DNA of 64,000 nucleotides, from assembly GCF_030718205.1 (NCBI RefSeq), contig NZ_JAUZQF010000009.1:362591-426590 (forward strand), given 5' to 3'. Below, piece after piece: positions 50,621 to 59,469 of the stretch; position 1 is the first letter of the stretch; each line of letters starts with the position of its first letter. Made by a program: the position numbers and the translations under genes. This DNA is from Nonomuraea turcica. GTDB lineage: Bacteria; Actinomycetota; Actinomycetes; Streptosporangiales; Streptosporangiaceae. Under the pieces are notes generated by a model. The model was not told the origin of the DNA and made no database searches. It saw only the letters and a program-made list of their open reading frames with translations.

Positions 50621-51562
50621 CTAGTGCCGGCCGCCGTCGGCGGGGCCCGGAAGGGTCGGGGGGTCGTCGCCGGGTGGGCTCGGGTCTAGGTAGCGGAAGG
50701 CCTCGTGGGCAGAGCTGACACTCCGCCTCAGCGCCTGCTCCAGCCGGTCGGCGTCGGCGGCCAGCCGCTCCAGCTCCGTCGTGGCGAAGCCGTCCGCGCC
50801 GGTCTCGGCCACCAGCTCCTCGTACTGGTGCAGCCGGCCGCGCAGCTCCTCGATCTGCTGATGGGCGCGGTACGCGCGCTCGGCCTCGGTGACGTTGGCC
50901 GCGTAACGTTCCAGCGCCTCGACGCGGGCGATCACGGCGGCCTCGCTGCTGTCGAGCGCCCGGGCCAGGGGCGCGGCCACCGCCTCGACCTCGGGCGTGA
51001 CGCCACGCGAGACGGTCTCCCTGTGTTTGGCGCGCAGTGCCGACAACTTGGCCAGGAGGCGGGCGATCTCCCACTCCTGTGCGGGCAGCATCACGGCGTT
51101 GCGCGCGTCGTCGAGCAGCCCTTCGGTGTTGACCCGGGAGCCGGTCACGGCGGCGATGGCCCGCTGGGCGCGGCTGAGCAGCCTCTTGGAGGACTCGTCG
51201 AGGTCGTCGGTCAGTACGTAGCGGCCCTCGTACCAGCGCAGTTGCTCGTAGATCTCGCGCTCGAAGTCGTCTTCCTCCTCGCCCGGCAGGTCGTTGCGGA
51301 CGAACAGCACGATCATGAGGGGGATGCCGAAGAGCACGAGCATGAGCAGGCCGAGTCCCCTGCCCGCGGCGCCTAAGCCGAGCATCAGCCCGAAGAAGGC
51401 CACTGTGGCGAAGGCCGCCACCATCCGCCAGTGCGCGCTGGACAGGACCCTGCGTGGTTGCGGAGCCCAGCCCTGACGCATCTTGATGAGGATCCGCCGG
51501 CTCTGTTTCAGCAGTTGCGCGTCGTCCGGCGGCACTCCGGGGTCTACCACGACATCCGCCAC
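50621..51562 (-). CDS. Membrane/coiled-coil paralogue 1 (of three)
   Basis: A 313-residue protein of unknown function. Order: a short N-terminal motif DPGVPPDDAQLL, two membrane helices (about residues 48-70 and 72-92), then a long helical cytoplasmic part. The family core is VNTEGLLDDARNAVMLPAQE followed by WEIARLLAKLSALRAKH (about 143-180). Later come a coiled coil (VIARVEALERYAANVTEAER) and the terminal SSAHEAFRYL. It is the last of three tandem homologues read leftward; the gap to paralogue 2 is 21 bp. A Pro/Asp-rich tail is unique to this copy. It is not in a named family that I know. Confidence 0.75.
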   Translation of the reverse strand: MADVVVDPGVPPDDAQLLKQSRRILIKMRQGWAPQPRRVLSSAHWRMVAAFATVAFFGLMLGLGAAGRGLGLLMLVLFGIPLMIVLFVRNDLPGEEEDDFEREIYEQLRWYEGRYVLTDDLDESSKRLLSRAQRAIAAVTGSRVNTEGLLDDARNAVMLPAQEWEIARLLAKLSALRAKHRETVSRGVTPEVEAVAAPLARALDSSEAAVIARVEALERYAANVTEAERAYRAHQQIEELRGRLHQYEELVAETGADGFATTELERLAADADRLEQALRRSVSSAHEAFRYLDPSPPGDDPPTLPGPADGGRH

Positions 51563-51583
51563 AAAATCGGATCCTAAGCGAAG

Positions 51584-52492
51584 TCACCCCCTAAGGTGGC
51601 GAAAAGCCTCATGCGCCGAACTGACGCTGTCGCGTAGTGCCTGCTCAAGGCGGTCGGCGTCATCGGATAACCTTCCGAGCTCCGGCACGGCCGACCCGCC
51701 GGCGCCCGACTCGGCCAGGAGCTCCTCATAGCGGGGCAGCCGGGCGCTGAAGCGTTCGATCTGGCGCCTGGCGCGGTAGGCGCGCTCGGCGTCGGCGACG
51801 TGGCCGGCGTAACGTTCCAGCGCCTCGACGCGGGCGAGCACGGCCCGCTGGCTGCTGTCGAGCGCCTCGCCGAGGGCCTCGGCCACGGCGGCCACCTCCG
51901 GGGTGACGCCTTCGGAGACGACCTCCTGGTGCTCGGCACGCAGCTCGGACAACTTCGCCAGGAGCCGGGCGATCTCCCACTCCTGTACGGGCAGCATCAC
52001 GGCGTTGCCGGCGTCGTCGAGCAGTCCCTCGGCGTTGACCTGGGAGCCCACGACCTGCTCGACGGCCTCCTGGGCGCGGGCCATGAGCGCGCGGGCGGGC
52101 TCGTCGAGGTGCTCGCGCAGGACGTAGCGGCCGTGGTAGTCGCGGCTTTTGTCGTGGACGAGACGTTCGAGCGCGTGGCGGCGCTCCACCTCGGCGTCTG
52201 GCCGGGGTCTGAGCAGGAGGGCGACGACCATGAGCGCGGCTCCGGTCGTCATCACGACAAAGGGGGTGTAGAGACCGGCGACGAAGAGGGTGAGGCCGTA
52301 CAGCCCGGCGAGCGCGGCCGTTCCGGTGACGGCCAGCTGGACGGTGAGGCCGGCCACGAGGCGCAGGCGCTTGTGCGCGGGCGCCCAGCCGTCGTGGATG
52401 CGGGCGAGGATCTCGGGGTTGTCACGCAAGAGGGCCGCGACGTCGCGGGGGACCGCCGGATCGACTATCACCTTCGCCTGACGTCCGGCCAC
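51584..52492 (-). CDS. Membrane/coiled-coil paralogue 2 (of three)
   Basis: A 302-residue homologue of the genes on either side. It shares DPAVPRDVAALLRDNPEILA at the N-terminus, two membrane helices (about residues 44-66 and 70-90), the core VNAEGLLDDAGNAVMLPVQE with WEIARLLAKLSELRAEH, and the ending SSAHEAFRHLRG. The membrane part differs most between the three copies, and the helical core is nearly constant. It sits in the middle of a probable three-gene operon (46 bp after paralogue 3). No function can be assigned. Confidence 0.75.
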   Translation of the reverse strand: MAGRQAKVIVDPAVPRDVAALLRDNPEILARIHDGWAPAHKRLRLVAGLTVQLAVTGTAALAGLYGLTLFVAGLYTPFVVMTTGAALMVVALLLRPRPDAEVERRHALERLVHDKSRDYHGRYVLREHLDEPARALMARAQEAVEQVVGSQVNAEGLLDDAGNAVMLPVQEWEIARLLAKLSELRAEHQEVVSEGVTPEVAAVAEALGEALDSSQRAVLARVEALERYAGHVADAERAYRARRQIERFSARLPRYEELLAESGAGGSAVPELGRLSDDADRLEQALRDSVSSAHEAFRHLRG

Positions 52493-52538
52493 GTAACTGA
52501 TCCTATGTACTCATGCTCTGGGACGGTCTGTCCGGCTG

Positions 52539-53441
52539 TCAGCCTTCCAGATATTTGAACGCCTCATGCGCGGAGGCGACGCTGCGCCGTAAAGTCCGCT
52601 CCAGCACGTCGGCGTCCTCGGCCAGCCGCTCGATCTCGCTCACCCCCAGCGCGTCGGCTCCCGACTCGGCCAGCAGTTCCTCGTAGCGCGGCAGCCGCGA
52701 CCGCAGCTCCTCGATCTGACCGCGCGCGTGGTAGGCACGCTCGGCCTCGGCGACGTGGCCGGCGTAACGTTCCAGGGCCTCCACGCGGGCGACCACGGCG
52801 GCCTCGCTGCCGGCCAGCGCGCGTTCGAGCGGCTCGATCACCGAGGCGACCTCCGGGGCGATGCCCCGGGCCAGCAGCTCCTTGTGTTCGCCGCGCAGCG
52901 CCGACAGCTTGGCGAGCAGGCGGGCGATCTCCCACTCCTGGGCGGGCAGCATCACCGCGTTGCGGGTGTCGTCCAGCAAGCCCTCGGCGTTGACGTGGGA
53001 GCGCAGCACCGAGCCGATGGCCCGCTGCGCCCTGCCCAGCACGAGCCTGGCGTCGTGGTCGAAGTCGTCGGCCAGGAGGTAGCGGCCGTCGTACCAGCGG
53101 GCCTGCTCGTACACGTGCCGCTCGTGCGGGCGGTCGTCCTCGGGCACCTCGCTCATGGAGGCGATCTTGACGAGGACGATGAAGACGTACGTGCCGAGCA
53201 GCACGAACCCGGCCGGCGCCATGCGCGCGGCCAGGAGGACGGCCATGAGCGCGATCACGGCGGGCGTGATGGCCAGGAGCATGACGCTGGAGGGGCCTTT
53301 GCGGCGTGTGTGGTGCTCCGCGGCGGGGGGCACCCAGCCTGCCCGCACCCTCGACAGCAGCGGGGCATTCGCACGCAACAAACCGGCTACCTCCGGGGGA
53401 ACGCCCGGATCGACGACCACACCCACGCTCTGTCCTGGCAC
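52539..53441 (-). CDS. Membrane/coiled-coil paralogue 3 (of three)
   Basis: A 300-residue homologue and the first gene of the run. It has VVVDPGVPPEVAGLLRANAP at the N-terminus, membrane helices at about 52-70 and 74-93, the core VNAEGLLDDTRNAVMLPAQE with WEIARLLAKLSALRGEH, and the ending ASAHEAFKYLEG. The charged first-third linker after the helices contains EVPEDDRPHERHVYEQARWY. Upstream (53474-53481) is the palindrome TTACGTAA, close to where a promoter should lie. The three copies probably arose by local duplication. Confidence 0.75.
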   Translation of the reverse strand: MPGQSVGVVVDPGVPPEVAGLLRANAPLLSRVRAGWVPPAAEHHTRRKGPSSVMLLAITPAVIALMAVLLAARMAPAGFVLLGTYVFIVLVKIASMSEVPEDDRPHERHVYEQARWYDGRYLLADDFDHDARLVLGRAQRAIGSVLRSHVNAEGLLDDTRNAVMLPAQEWEIARLLAKLSALRGEHKELLARGIAPEVASVIEPLERALAGSEAAVVARVEALERYAGHVAEAERAYHARGQIEELRSRLPRYEELLAESGADALGVSEIERLAEDADVLERTLRRSVASAHEAFKYLEG

Positions 53442-54005
53442 CCTGGCGCCCCCAACGCTCGTGATGTTCGGATATTACGTAACATTCGGGCGGAGTGTCA
53501 GCCTCGGAAAGGTCAGGGCCGGGAACCCCACGTGCACGCGCCAAGCGCTTTCCACGGTCGCGCGCACCGGGACGGCGCCGCGACTCGTGCGTCGACCAGC
53601 ACCGACGCCCCGGCCTGCCCTCCTTGATGCGCATCGACGAGTCCGCGTGCCCTCCCTGGCGCGCCGTTGGAAAACCCGGCATTAGCGCGCCGGCGGAGTG
53701 GCGCCAGGCGGCGGCCGAGCCCGGGCCAGATGCCAGGACGATGGCCGCGGCTCTGGGGCCGCCGCGCGGCAGCGGCGCCGGCGGACACCGCCGACGCGAC
53801 CTCGGGCCGGGCACGCGGCCAGGCCGACCCGAGCGCCATCGCGCCGAGCAGCGTGGCCGAGCAGCGTGGCCGAGCAGCGTGGCCGAGCAGCGTGGCCGAG
53901 CAGCGTGGCCGAGCAGCGTGGCCGACCAGCGTGGCCGACCAGGTCGAGCGGCCTGGAGCAGTCGGGTACGGCATGCGCAGTGGCCGTGCGGGCGGCCGGC
54001 GACGA
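53442..54005. other. Intergenic region between NACHT gene and paralogue run
   Basis: A 560-bp stretch without a convincing gene. It holds the promoter side of paralogue 3 (including TTACGTAA at 53474-53481) and the 13-bp repeat array at 53843-53946. Open frames on both strands read through the repeat and have the skewed composition expected of shadows. Confidence 0.55.
53843..53946. repeat. 13-bp tandem repeat array (about 8 units)
   Basis: Six perfect units of GCCGAGCAGCGTG (53843-53920), then GCCGACCAGCGTG (53921-53933) and a diverged GCCGACCAGGTCG (53934-53946). The array lies 60 bp downstream of the NACHT gene stop. A 13-bp unit cannot keep a reading frame, and the units have no spacers. 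Slippage should make the copy number vary between strains. Confidence 0.9.
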
Positions 54006-56855
54006 TCAGCGTGGAGCTGCCGGTGGATCCGTCGGCTCCCTGACGTCGTCGTGGAGGTCCCACAGCTCGGTCTCCGGGATGCCGGCCTTGACGAGCTGCT
54101 CCCAGGTCGCCATCCGGCCCGCCGGGTCGGCGAGCAGGGCCTGCAGCAGCGGCCGCAACGCGGCGTGGTCGGCGCCGGGCTCCGCCCACAGCGCCCCCAG
54201 CGCTTGGTGCATGGCGGGCGAGCGGACCGCCGCCGTCCGCAGCAGCTCCTCCAGGATGCCGACGCGGTCCCGGAAGGGCAGCGCACGCCCCTCCCCCAGC
54301 GCGCGCAGCAGCAGGTCCAGTAGCCGGCGGTGGCGCGGCGAGTGGCCGGTGGCGACCGCCACGACGACGTCGCCCATGCCGGAGGGCCGCGTCCCGCCGA
54401 GCACGACATCCTCCTTGCCGCCTTCGACCACCCGCTGCGCCGACAGCGCGGTGACCAGGCCCTGCCAGCCCTCCTCCCCCAGCTGGCCCTTCCACAGGTG
54501 GGTGAACGACGCCCAGCGCTCCAGGTAGTCCGGTCCGGGCAGCAGTGAGGAGACGGTGACCGGCTCCTCCGAGGCGCAGGCGATGAGCAGGGTGAGGTTG
54601 GCCGAGTACGCGGCCAGGCGCCGGGTCAGCGTGTGACGCACCGGGCGGAAGCCGGTGAAATGGCGGCGGCTCCGCTCGTACAGGGAGCGCCGCAGCAGCC
54701 CGGTCAGCAGCTCGGCGCAGCGAGCCCGCACTGCGCTCGGCACCTCGTCGAGCAGTTCCAGGATGAACCCGACCGTCGCCCCCCGCTCGGCCAGGCAGGA
54801 GTGGGACGTGACGGCGTACAGCAGGTCGTCGTCCACGCTCTGCACCAGAGCGAGCGGCTCGTCCCCGGCGTGACGGCGCCGCCGGTCCAGGTCGCGCAGC
54901 GCGTACATGGCCAACCAGGCCACCAGGAACTCGCCGAACGTGGAATGCAGGAACGCGTGGCCGTTCCTGCGCACGAAGAAGAACCGCTCGGTGGCCCTGC
55001 GCGCCCAGTCGACGTGGCCGTGCTCGTCGGCCCCGTCGTCTTCGCCGCCGTGGCACAGGGCGGGCAGGTCCCGGTCGAGGGACTCGTCGGTGATGACCTG
55101 GCGGCCGCGGGCCAGCATGGACAGTGCCACCGTGCCCAGCATGACGAGCTCCTGGTCGATCAGCACGCGCCGCGCCCCGCCGGTCTCCCGTTCGGTGAAG
55201 TCCCTCAGCAGGACCTCGTACAGGCGGGAACGTTTGAGCGGCGCGGGCGTGCCGCGCTGCAACGCGTTGCCGCCGGCGTCGTAGAGCGCGAGCAGGAGCA
55301 GCAGGAGCGGCTGCCTGGCCATCTCACCGTGGGCGAGCGCCGCCTCGGCGGGCAGCGGCTTCAGGTCGCGCCTGGCCAGCAGGGCGCGGTTGGCCTGGTC
55401 CCAGATGGTCAGCCACTGGCGCACCTGGTCGTCCTCGAACGGCTGCAGCTCCAGCGCCAGCAGCCCGTCGGGGAACCTGATCCGGTCGGCCACCACGGTG
55501 CGGCTGGTCACGATCGCCGCGACCGGCCGGCCGAGGCCTGCCTCCCGGTGCTGGAACGCTTGCACCTGCGCCAGGTAGTCGTAGCGGTCGACGCCGCCCT
55601 GCACCAGCTCGTCGAACCCGTCGAGCAGAATCACCGGCAGCGCCCCGTCGGCGGCCGACACCAGCTCGGCGTACTCGACCTCGTCCCCCAGGAGCGCGCC
55701 GACGGCCTGCTCGATCTGCTCGGTGACGCTCGCCCGCGCTGCCACGCTCTGCAGGTCCACCCTGATCGGCAGGAACTCAGAGCGGGCCAGCCGCGCCGCC
55801 AGCACCTCGGTCAGCTTCGTCTTGCCCGAGCCCGGCTCGCCGAGCACGAGCAGCGGCGCCTGGGTGGCGCGCAGCGAGGTGAGGTGCCCGACCAGGAACG
55901 CCTCCGTGTCGGGCAGCAGCCGCCGGCTCTCCCACCAGGTGCGTAACGCGGGGGTGGCCTCGCGGGTGAGCTCGGCGACCCGGCAGCGCGGGGTGAGGTA
56001 GCCCTCGCCCAGCAGCGGCAGATAGACGTCCTCCGGCAGCTTGCCGGCCAGCAGGAGCGGCTGGTCGAGGGCGTTCGCGGCCATCCTGGCCAGGTGGATC
56101 ACCGGACGGTCGCCCACCCGCGGCGGGGCCAGCTCGGCCAGCAGCCACGCCACCCGCGACAGCGCCGTCGCCGGTTGCGGACGCTCGGTGACGAGGCTGC
56201 GCACCCCGAACTCGTGGCTGTCCAGCGCCAGTGACCGGTAGTCCTCGTCATAGATGCGCAGCGCGTGCGCGGGCGGCCCCTCGGCGAGCATCCTGGGCAG
56301 CAGGAGCTGGTCGTCGACGGTCAGCTCGTCCCAGATGGACAGGCCGCCGACATACCCCGCCATGGCCTCGGACATGCGCAGGTAGGCACGTTCCACCGCC
56401 TGACGGGTTTCACCGTACGGAAGGTGTGGCTCGGGCGTGGGGAGCCGCTCGAGCAGCAGCTCCGCCATCAGCCTGGCGAAGCGCTCGGGGGTCGGCACGC
56501 CACGCGAGATCGCCTCGGTCCGGTCGAGCTGCTCCAGCGTGAACGGCAGCTTGGCCTCGCCGAGCGCCTCGAAGTACGCCGAGACCACGATCACGGCGTG
56601 CGCGGCGGCCAGGCGCTGCGTGCGGGTGTGCCGGTCCACCCCGCCGCGCAGCTCGGACATGCGGGCCGCGATGTCCTCGCCGTAGCGGACGATGGAGTGC
56701 CGCATGTCGGCCAGCCCCGTCACCAGCTGCTGACCCCCGGCCAGCGGCCAGCCGGTACGCTCGGCGGCCGCGGCGAAGCCGATCACCTTGGCGAGCCTGC
56801 TGTCCTTGCATCCGAGCGTCCTCAGGGCGTCTGCGTAGCTCGGAGTCTCGATCAT
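54006..56855 (-). CDS. NACHT-domain NTPase with N-terminal helical domain
   Basis: A 949-residue STAND NTPase. The N-terminal domain (about 1-110: SYADALRTLGCKDSRLAKVI, RLAAAHAVIVVSAYFEALGE) has the form of the NACHT N-terminal helical (NNH) domains found in bacterial NACHT proteins. The NACHT core has Walker A GEPGSGKT (339-346) and Walker B VILLDGFDEL (408-417, D-G-x-D-E). The sensor region has IVTSRTVVADRI. Helical regions follow to the end, with no LRR or WD40 repeat that I can see. Several bacterial NACHT proteins protect against phages by abortive infection; others have no known role. The gene is cytoplasmic and stands between prpE and the paralogue run on the same strand. Confidence 0.87.
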   Translation of the reverse strand: MIETPSYADALRTLGCKDSRLAKVIGFAAAAERTGWPLAGGQQLVTGLADMRHSIVRYGEDIAARMSELRGGVDRHTRTQRLAAAHAVIVVSAYFEALGEAKLPFTLEQLDRTEAISRGVPTPERFARLMAELLLERLPTPEPHLPYGETRQAVERAYLRMSEAMAGYVGGLSIWDELTVDDQLLLPRMLAEGPPAHALRIYDEDYRSLALDSHEFGVRSLVTERPQPATALSRVAWLLAELAPPRVGDRPVIHLARMAANALDQPLLLAGKLPEDVYLPLLGEGYLTPRCRVAELTREATPALRTWWESRRLLPDTEAFLVGHLTSLRATQAPLLVLGEPGSGKTKLTEVLAARLARSEFLPIRVDLQSVAARASVTEQIEQAVGALLGDEVEYAELVSAADGALPVILLDGFDELVQGGVDRYDYLAQVQAFQHREAGLGRPVAAIVTSRTVVADRIRFPDGLLALELQPFEDDQVRQWLTIWDQANRALLARRDLKPLPAEAALAHGEMARQPLLLLLLALYDAGGNALQRGTPAPLKRSRLYEVLLRDFTERETGGARRVLIDQELVMLGTVALSMLARGRQVITDESLDRDLPALCHGGEDDGADEHGHVDWARRATERFFFVRRNGHAFLHSTFGEFLVAWLAMYALRDLDRRRRHAGDEPLALVQSVDDDLLYAVTSHSCLAERGATVGFILELLDEVPSAVRARCAELLTGLLRRSLYERSRRHFTGFRPVRHTLTRRLAAYSANLTLLIACASEEPVTVSSLLPGPDYLERWASFTHLWKGQLGEEGWQGLVTALSAQRVVEGGKEDVVLGGTRPSGMGDVVVAVATGHSPRHRRLLDLLLRALGEGRALPFRDRVGILEELLRTAAVRSPAMHQALGALWAEPGADHAALRPLLQALLADPAGRMATWEQLVKAGIPETELWDLHDDVREPTDPPAAPR

Positions 56856-56919
56856 GACCTTCTCCCGGGACTGGGATGTCCCATCATGCGCCGTATACCA
56901 CCGTCTCGCAGGCTTCCCG

Positions 56920-58785
56920 TCACTTTCCTCCTATGGCCTCGGCGATCTCGGGCAGCGTGGCGGGGTCCTCGATCGTGGACGGCATGGTGTACGGGTTGCC
57001 GTCGGCGATGTCCCGCATCGTGGCGCGCAGGATCTTGCCCGAGCGGGTCTTCGGCAGCCGGGCGACCACCACGGCGCGGCGGAAGGCGGCGACGGGGCCG
57101 ATGCGCTCGCGCACCAGGGCGGTCAGCTCGCGTTCGAGCTCCTCCGGGTCGCGTTCCGCGCCTGCCTTCAGCACCACGAAGCCCATCGGGAGCTGGCCCT
57201 TCAGCTGGTCGGCCACGCCGATCACGGCGCACTCGGCGACGTCCGGGTGCGCGGCGATGACCTCTTCCATCGCGCCGGTCGAGAGCCGGTGCCCGGCCAC
57301 GTTGATCACGTCGTCGATGCGGCCCATGACGTACAGGTAGCCGTCGGCGTCCAGGTGGCCGCCGTCGCCCGTCAGGTAGTGGCCGGGATAGCGCTCCAGG
57401 TAGGAACGCCGGTAACGGTCGTCGTCGCGGTAGAGGGTGGGCAGCGCGCCGGGCGGCAGCGGCAGCTTGACGGTGACCGCGCCGTCGACGCCCGGCGGGA
57501 GGTCGTTGCCGTCGGCGTCGAGGATGTGCACGTCCCAGCCGGGGACGGGCCTGGTCGGGGAGCCGGGCTTGATCGGCAGGGGCTCGAGGCCGACGCAGTT
57601 GGCGGCGATCGGCCAGCCGGTCTCGGTCTGCCACCAGTGGTCGATGACGGGGATGCCGAGCAGGTCGGACGCCCAGTGGTAGGTGTCGGGGTCGAGGCGT
57701 TCGCCGGCCAGGAAGAGATAGCGAAGTCCGGACAGGTCCCACTTTTTGGCGAAATTTCCGGATGGGTCCTCTTTTTTGATGGCCCTGATCGCGGTCGGCG
57801 CGGTGAACAACGTCCGGACGCCGTGCGTCGACACGACCCGCCAGAACGCTCCGGGGTCGGGAGTGCCGACAGGCTTGCCCTCGTACAGCACGGTCGTGCA
57901 GCCGGCCAGCAGCGGGGCGTACACGATGTAGGAATGGCCGACCACCCAGCCCACGTCGGAGGCCGCCCAGTAGACCTCGCCGGGCGCGGCGCCGTACACG
58001 TTCGCCATGCTCCAGTGCAGCGCGACGGCGTGCCCGCCGTTGTCGCGCACTACGCCCTTCGGCGAGCCCGTGGTGCCGGAGGTGTAGAGGATGTAGAGCG
58101 GGTCGGTGGCGGCCACGCTCACGCAGGCGGCCGGCTCGGCACCGCGTACGGCCTCCGCCCAGTCCAGGTCGCGCCCCTCGACGAGCCCGGCGACGCACTG
58201 CGGCCGCTGGAGAATCACGCACCGGTCGGGCCGATGCGCGGCCTGCTCCAGTGCGGCGTCCAGCAGCGGCTTGTACTCCACCACCCGGGCCGGCTCGATC
58301 CCGCACGACGCCGACATCACGACCTTCGGCCGGGCATGATCGATCCGCACGGCCAGCTCCCTGGCCGCGAACCCGCCGAACACCACCGAATGCACGGCGC
58401 CCAGCCGCGCGCACGCCAGCATGGCGACCACCGCCTCCGGCACCATCGGCATGTAGATCACGACAGTGTCACCGGCGCGCACGCCGAGGTCCCGCAGCAT
58501 GCCCGCGGTCCGCGTGACCTGGTCGAGCAGCTCTGTGTACGTGAAGGTGCGCACGACGCCCGTGACGGGGCTGTCGTAGATCAGCGCGGCCTGCTCACCG
58601 CACCCGGCCGCCACGTGCCGGTCCAGTGCGTTGTGGCAGCTGTTGAGCCGCCCGTCGGGAAACCATCGGCCGTCGCCGAAGACGGTGGCGGGCGCCACGT
58701 CCCAGTCGATGCCGCGGGCCGCCTCGGCCCAGAACTCGTCGGGGTGTTCGATGCTCTGCCGGTAAGCCTCGTCAAAACCGCCCAC
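56920..58785 (-). CDS. prpE: Propionyl-CoA synthetase-like acyl-CoA synthetase
   Basis: A 621-residue AMP-forming ligase of the acetyl/propionyl-CoA synthetase group. Markers: the opening YRQSIEHPDEFWAEAARGID, the P-loop YILYTSGTTGSPKGVVRDNG (about residue 220), the acyl-pocket motif IDHWWQTETGWPIA (about residue 400), and the C-terminal Lys in RLPKTRSGKILRATMRDIA, a site that acetylation usually controls. GIDWDVAP and the pocket sequence fit PrpE better than Acs. It converts propionate (and other short acids), ATP and CoA to acyl-CoA. The start is GTG 58785; the frame is open further upstream without homology. The 27 bp between it and the divergent nucleotidyltransferase hold both starts. 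Confidence 0.88.
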   Translation of the reverse strand: MGGFDEAYRQSIEHPDEFWAEAARGIDWDVAPATVFGDGRWFPDGRLNSCHNALDRHVAAGCGEQAALIYDSPVTGVVRTFTYTELLDQVTRTAGMLRDLGVRAGDTVVIYMPMVPEAVVAMLACARLGAVHSVVFGGFAARELAVRIDHARPKVVMSASCGIEPARVVEYKPLLDAALEQAAHRPDRCVILQRPQCVAGLVEGRDLDWAEAVRGAEPAACVSVAATDPLYILYTSGTTGSPKGVVRDNGGHAVALHWSMANVYGAAPGEVYWAASDVGWVVGHSYIVYAPLLAGCTTVLYEGKPVGTPDPGAFWRVVSTHGVRTLFTAPTAIRAIKKEDPSGNFAKKWDLSGLRYLFLAGERLDPDTYHWASDLLGIPVIDHWWQTETGWPIAANCVGLEPLPIKPGSPTRPVPGWDVHILDADGNDLPPGVDGAVTVKLPLPPGALPTLYRDDDRYRRSYLERYPGHYLTGDGGHLDADGYLYVMGRIDDVINVAGHRLSTGAMEEVIAAHPDVAECAVIGVADQLKGQLPMGFVVLKAGAERDPEELERELTALVRERIGPVAAFRRAVVVARLPKTRSGKILRATMRDIADGNPYTMPSTIEDPATLPEIAEAIGGK

Positions 58786-58812
58786 TTGTCGATCAGAACA
58801 GCCGCCGACCCT

Positions 58813-59469
58813 ATGACGCAAGATGTTCGGGTGAGTGATGACCTGATCCTTTCCGTCGTCCTGGGTTCGCGTGCGTACGGGCTGCAGACCGAGGCCTCGG
58901 ACACCGACCGGCGGGGCGTGTTCGTGGCGCCGACCGCCGCGTTCTGGCGGCTGGACAAACCCGCCACGCACCGGGACGGGCCGCTGCCCGAGCAGTTCTC
59001 GTGGGAGGTCGAACGCTTCTGCGTGCTCGCGCTCGACGCCAACCCCACCGTCCTGGAGTGCCTGTGGTCCCCCATCGTGGAGGTGATCACGCCGGCCGGG
59101 CGGCGGCTGCGCGACCTGCGCGGGGCGTTCGTGTCGGCGAAGGCGCAGCAGTCGTTCGCCGGGTACGCCGATGCGCAGTTCCGCCGGCTCGACCCGGCCG
59201 CGCCGAAGTGGAAGCAGGCCATGCACATGGTGCGGCTCCTGCTCAGCGGCCTGCACCTAATGCGTTACGGTGAACCGCTGGTCGACGTCACGCCGCACCG
59301 TGAGCGGCTGCTGGCGATCAAGCGGGGCGAGGTGCCGTGGGCGGAGGTGGACGCCTGGCGGGCGGCCCTGTCGGCCGAGCTGGCCGCCACGCCGAGCGTG
59401 CTGCCCGCGGAGCCGGACCGGAAGCGGGTGGAGGACTTCTTGATCGGCGTACGGAAGGAGAATCTGTGA
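58813..59469 (+). CDS. Nucleotidyltransferase, YcgL/COG3541 type (copy 1)
   Basis: A 218-residue protein of the DNA polymerase beta-like nucleotidyltransferase superfamily. The catalytic signature is GSRAYGLQTEASDTDRRGVF (about residues 18-37), the G-S-x13-D-x-D pattern needed for metal binding. The rest is helical. The substrate is unknown; relatives are annotated only as predicted nucleotidyltransferases. The ATG at 58813 is used; GTG 58831 is a possible alternative. Its stop overlaps the start of a second homologue (GTGA at 59466), and the pair is probably one operon. Confidence 0.85.
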   Translation: MTQDVRVSDDLILSVVLGSRAYGLQTEASDTDRRGVFVAPTAAFWRLDKPATHRDGPLPEQFSWEVERFCVLALDANPTVLECLWSPIVEVITPAGRRLRDLRGAFVSAKAQQSFAGYADAQFRRLDPAAPKWKQAMHMVRLLLSGLHLMRYGEPLVDVTPHRERLLAIKRGEVPWAEVDAWRAALSAELAATPSVLPAEPDRKRVEDFLIGVRKENL

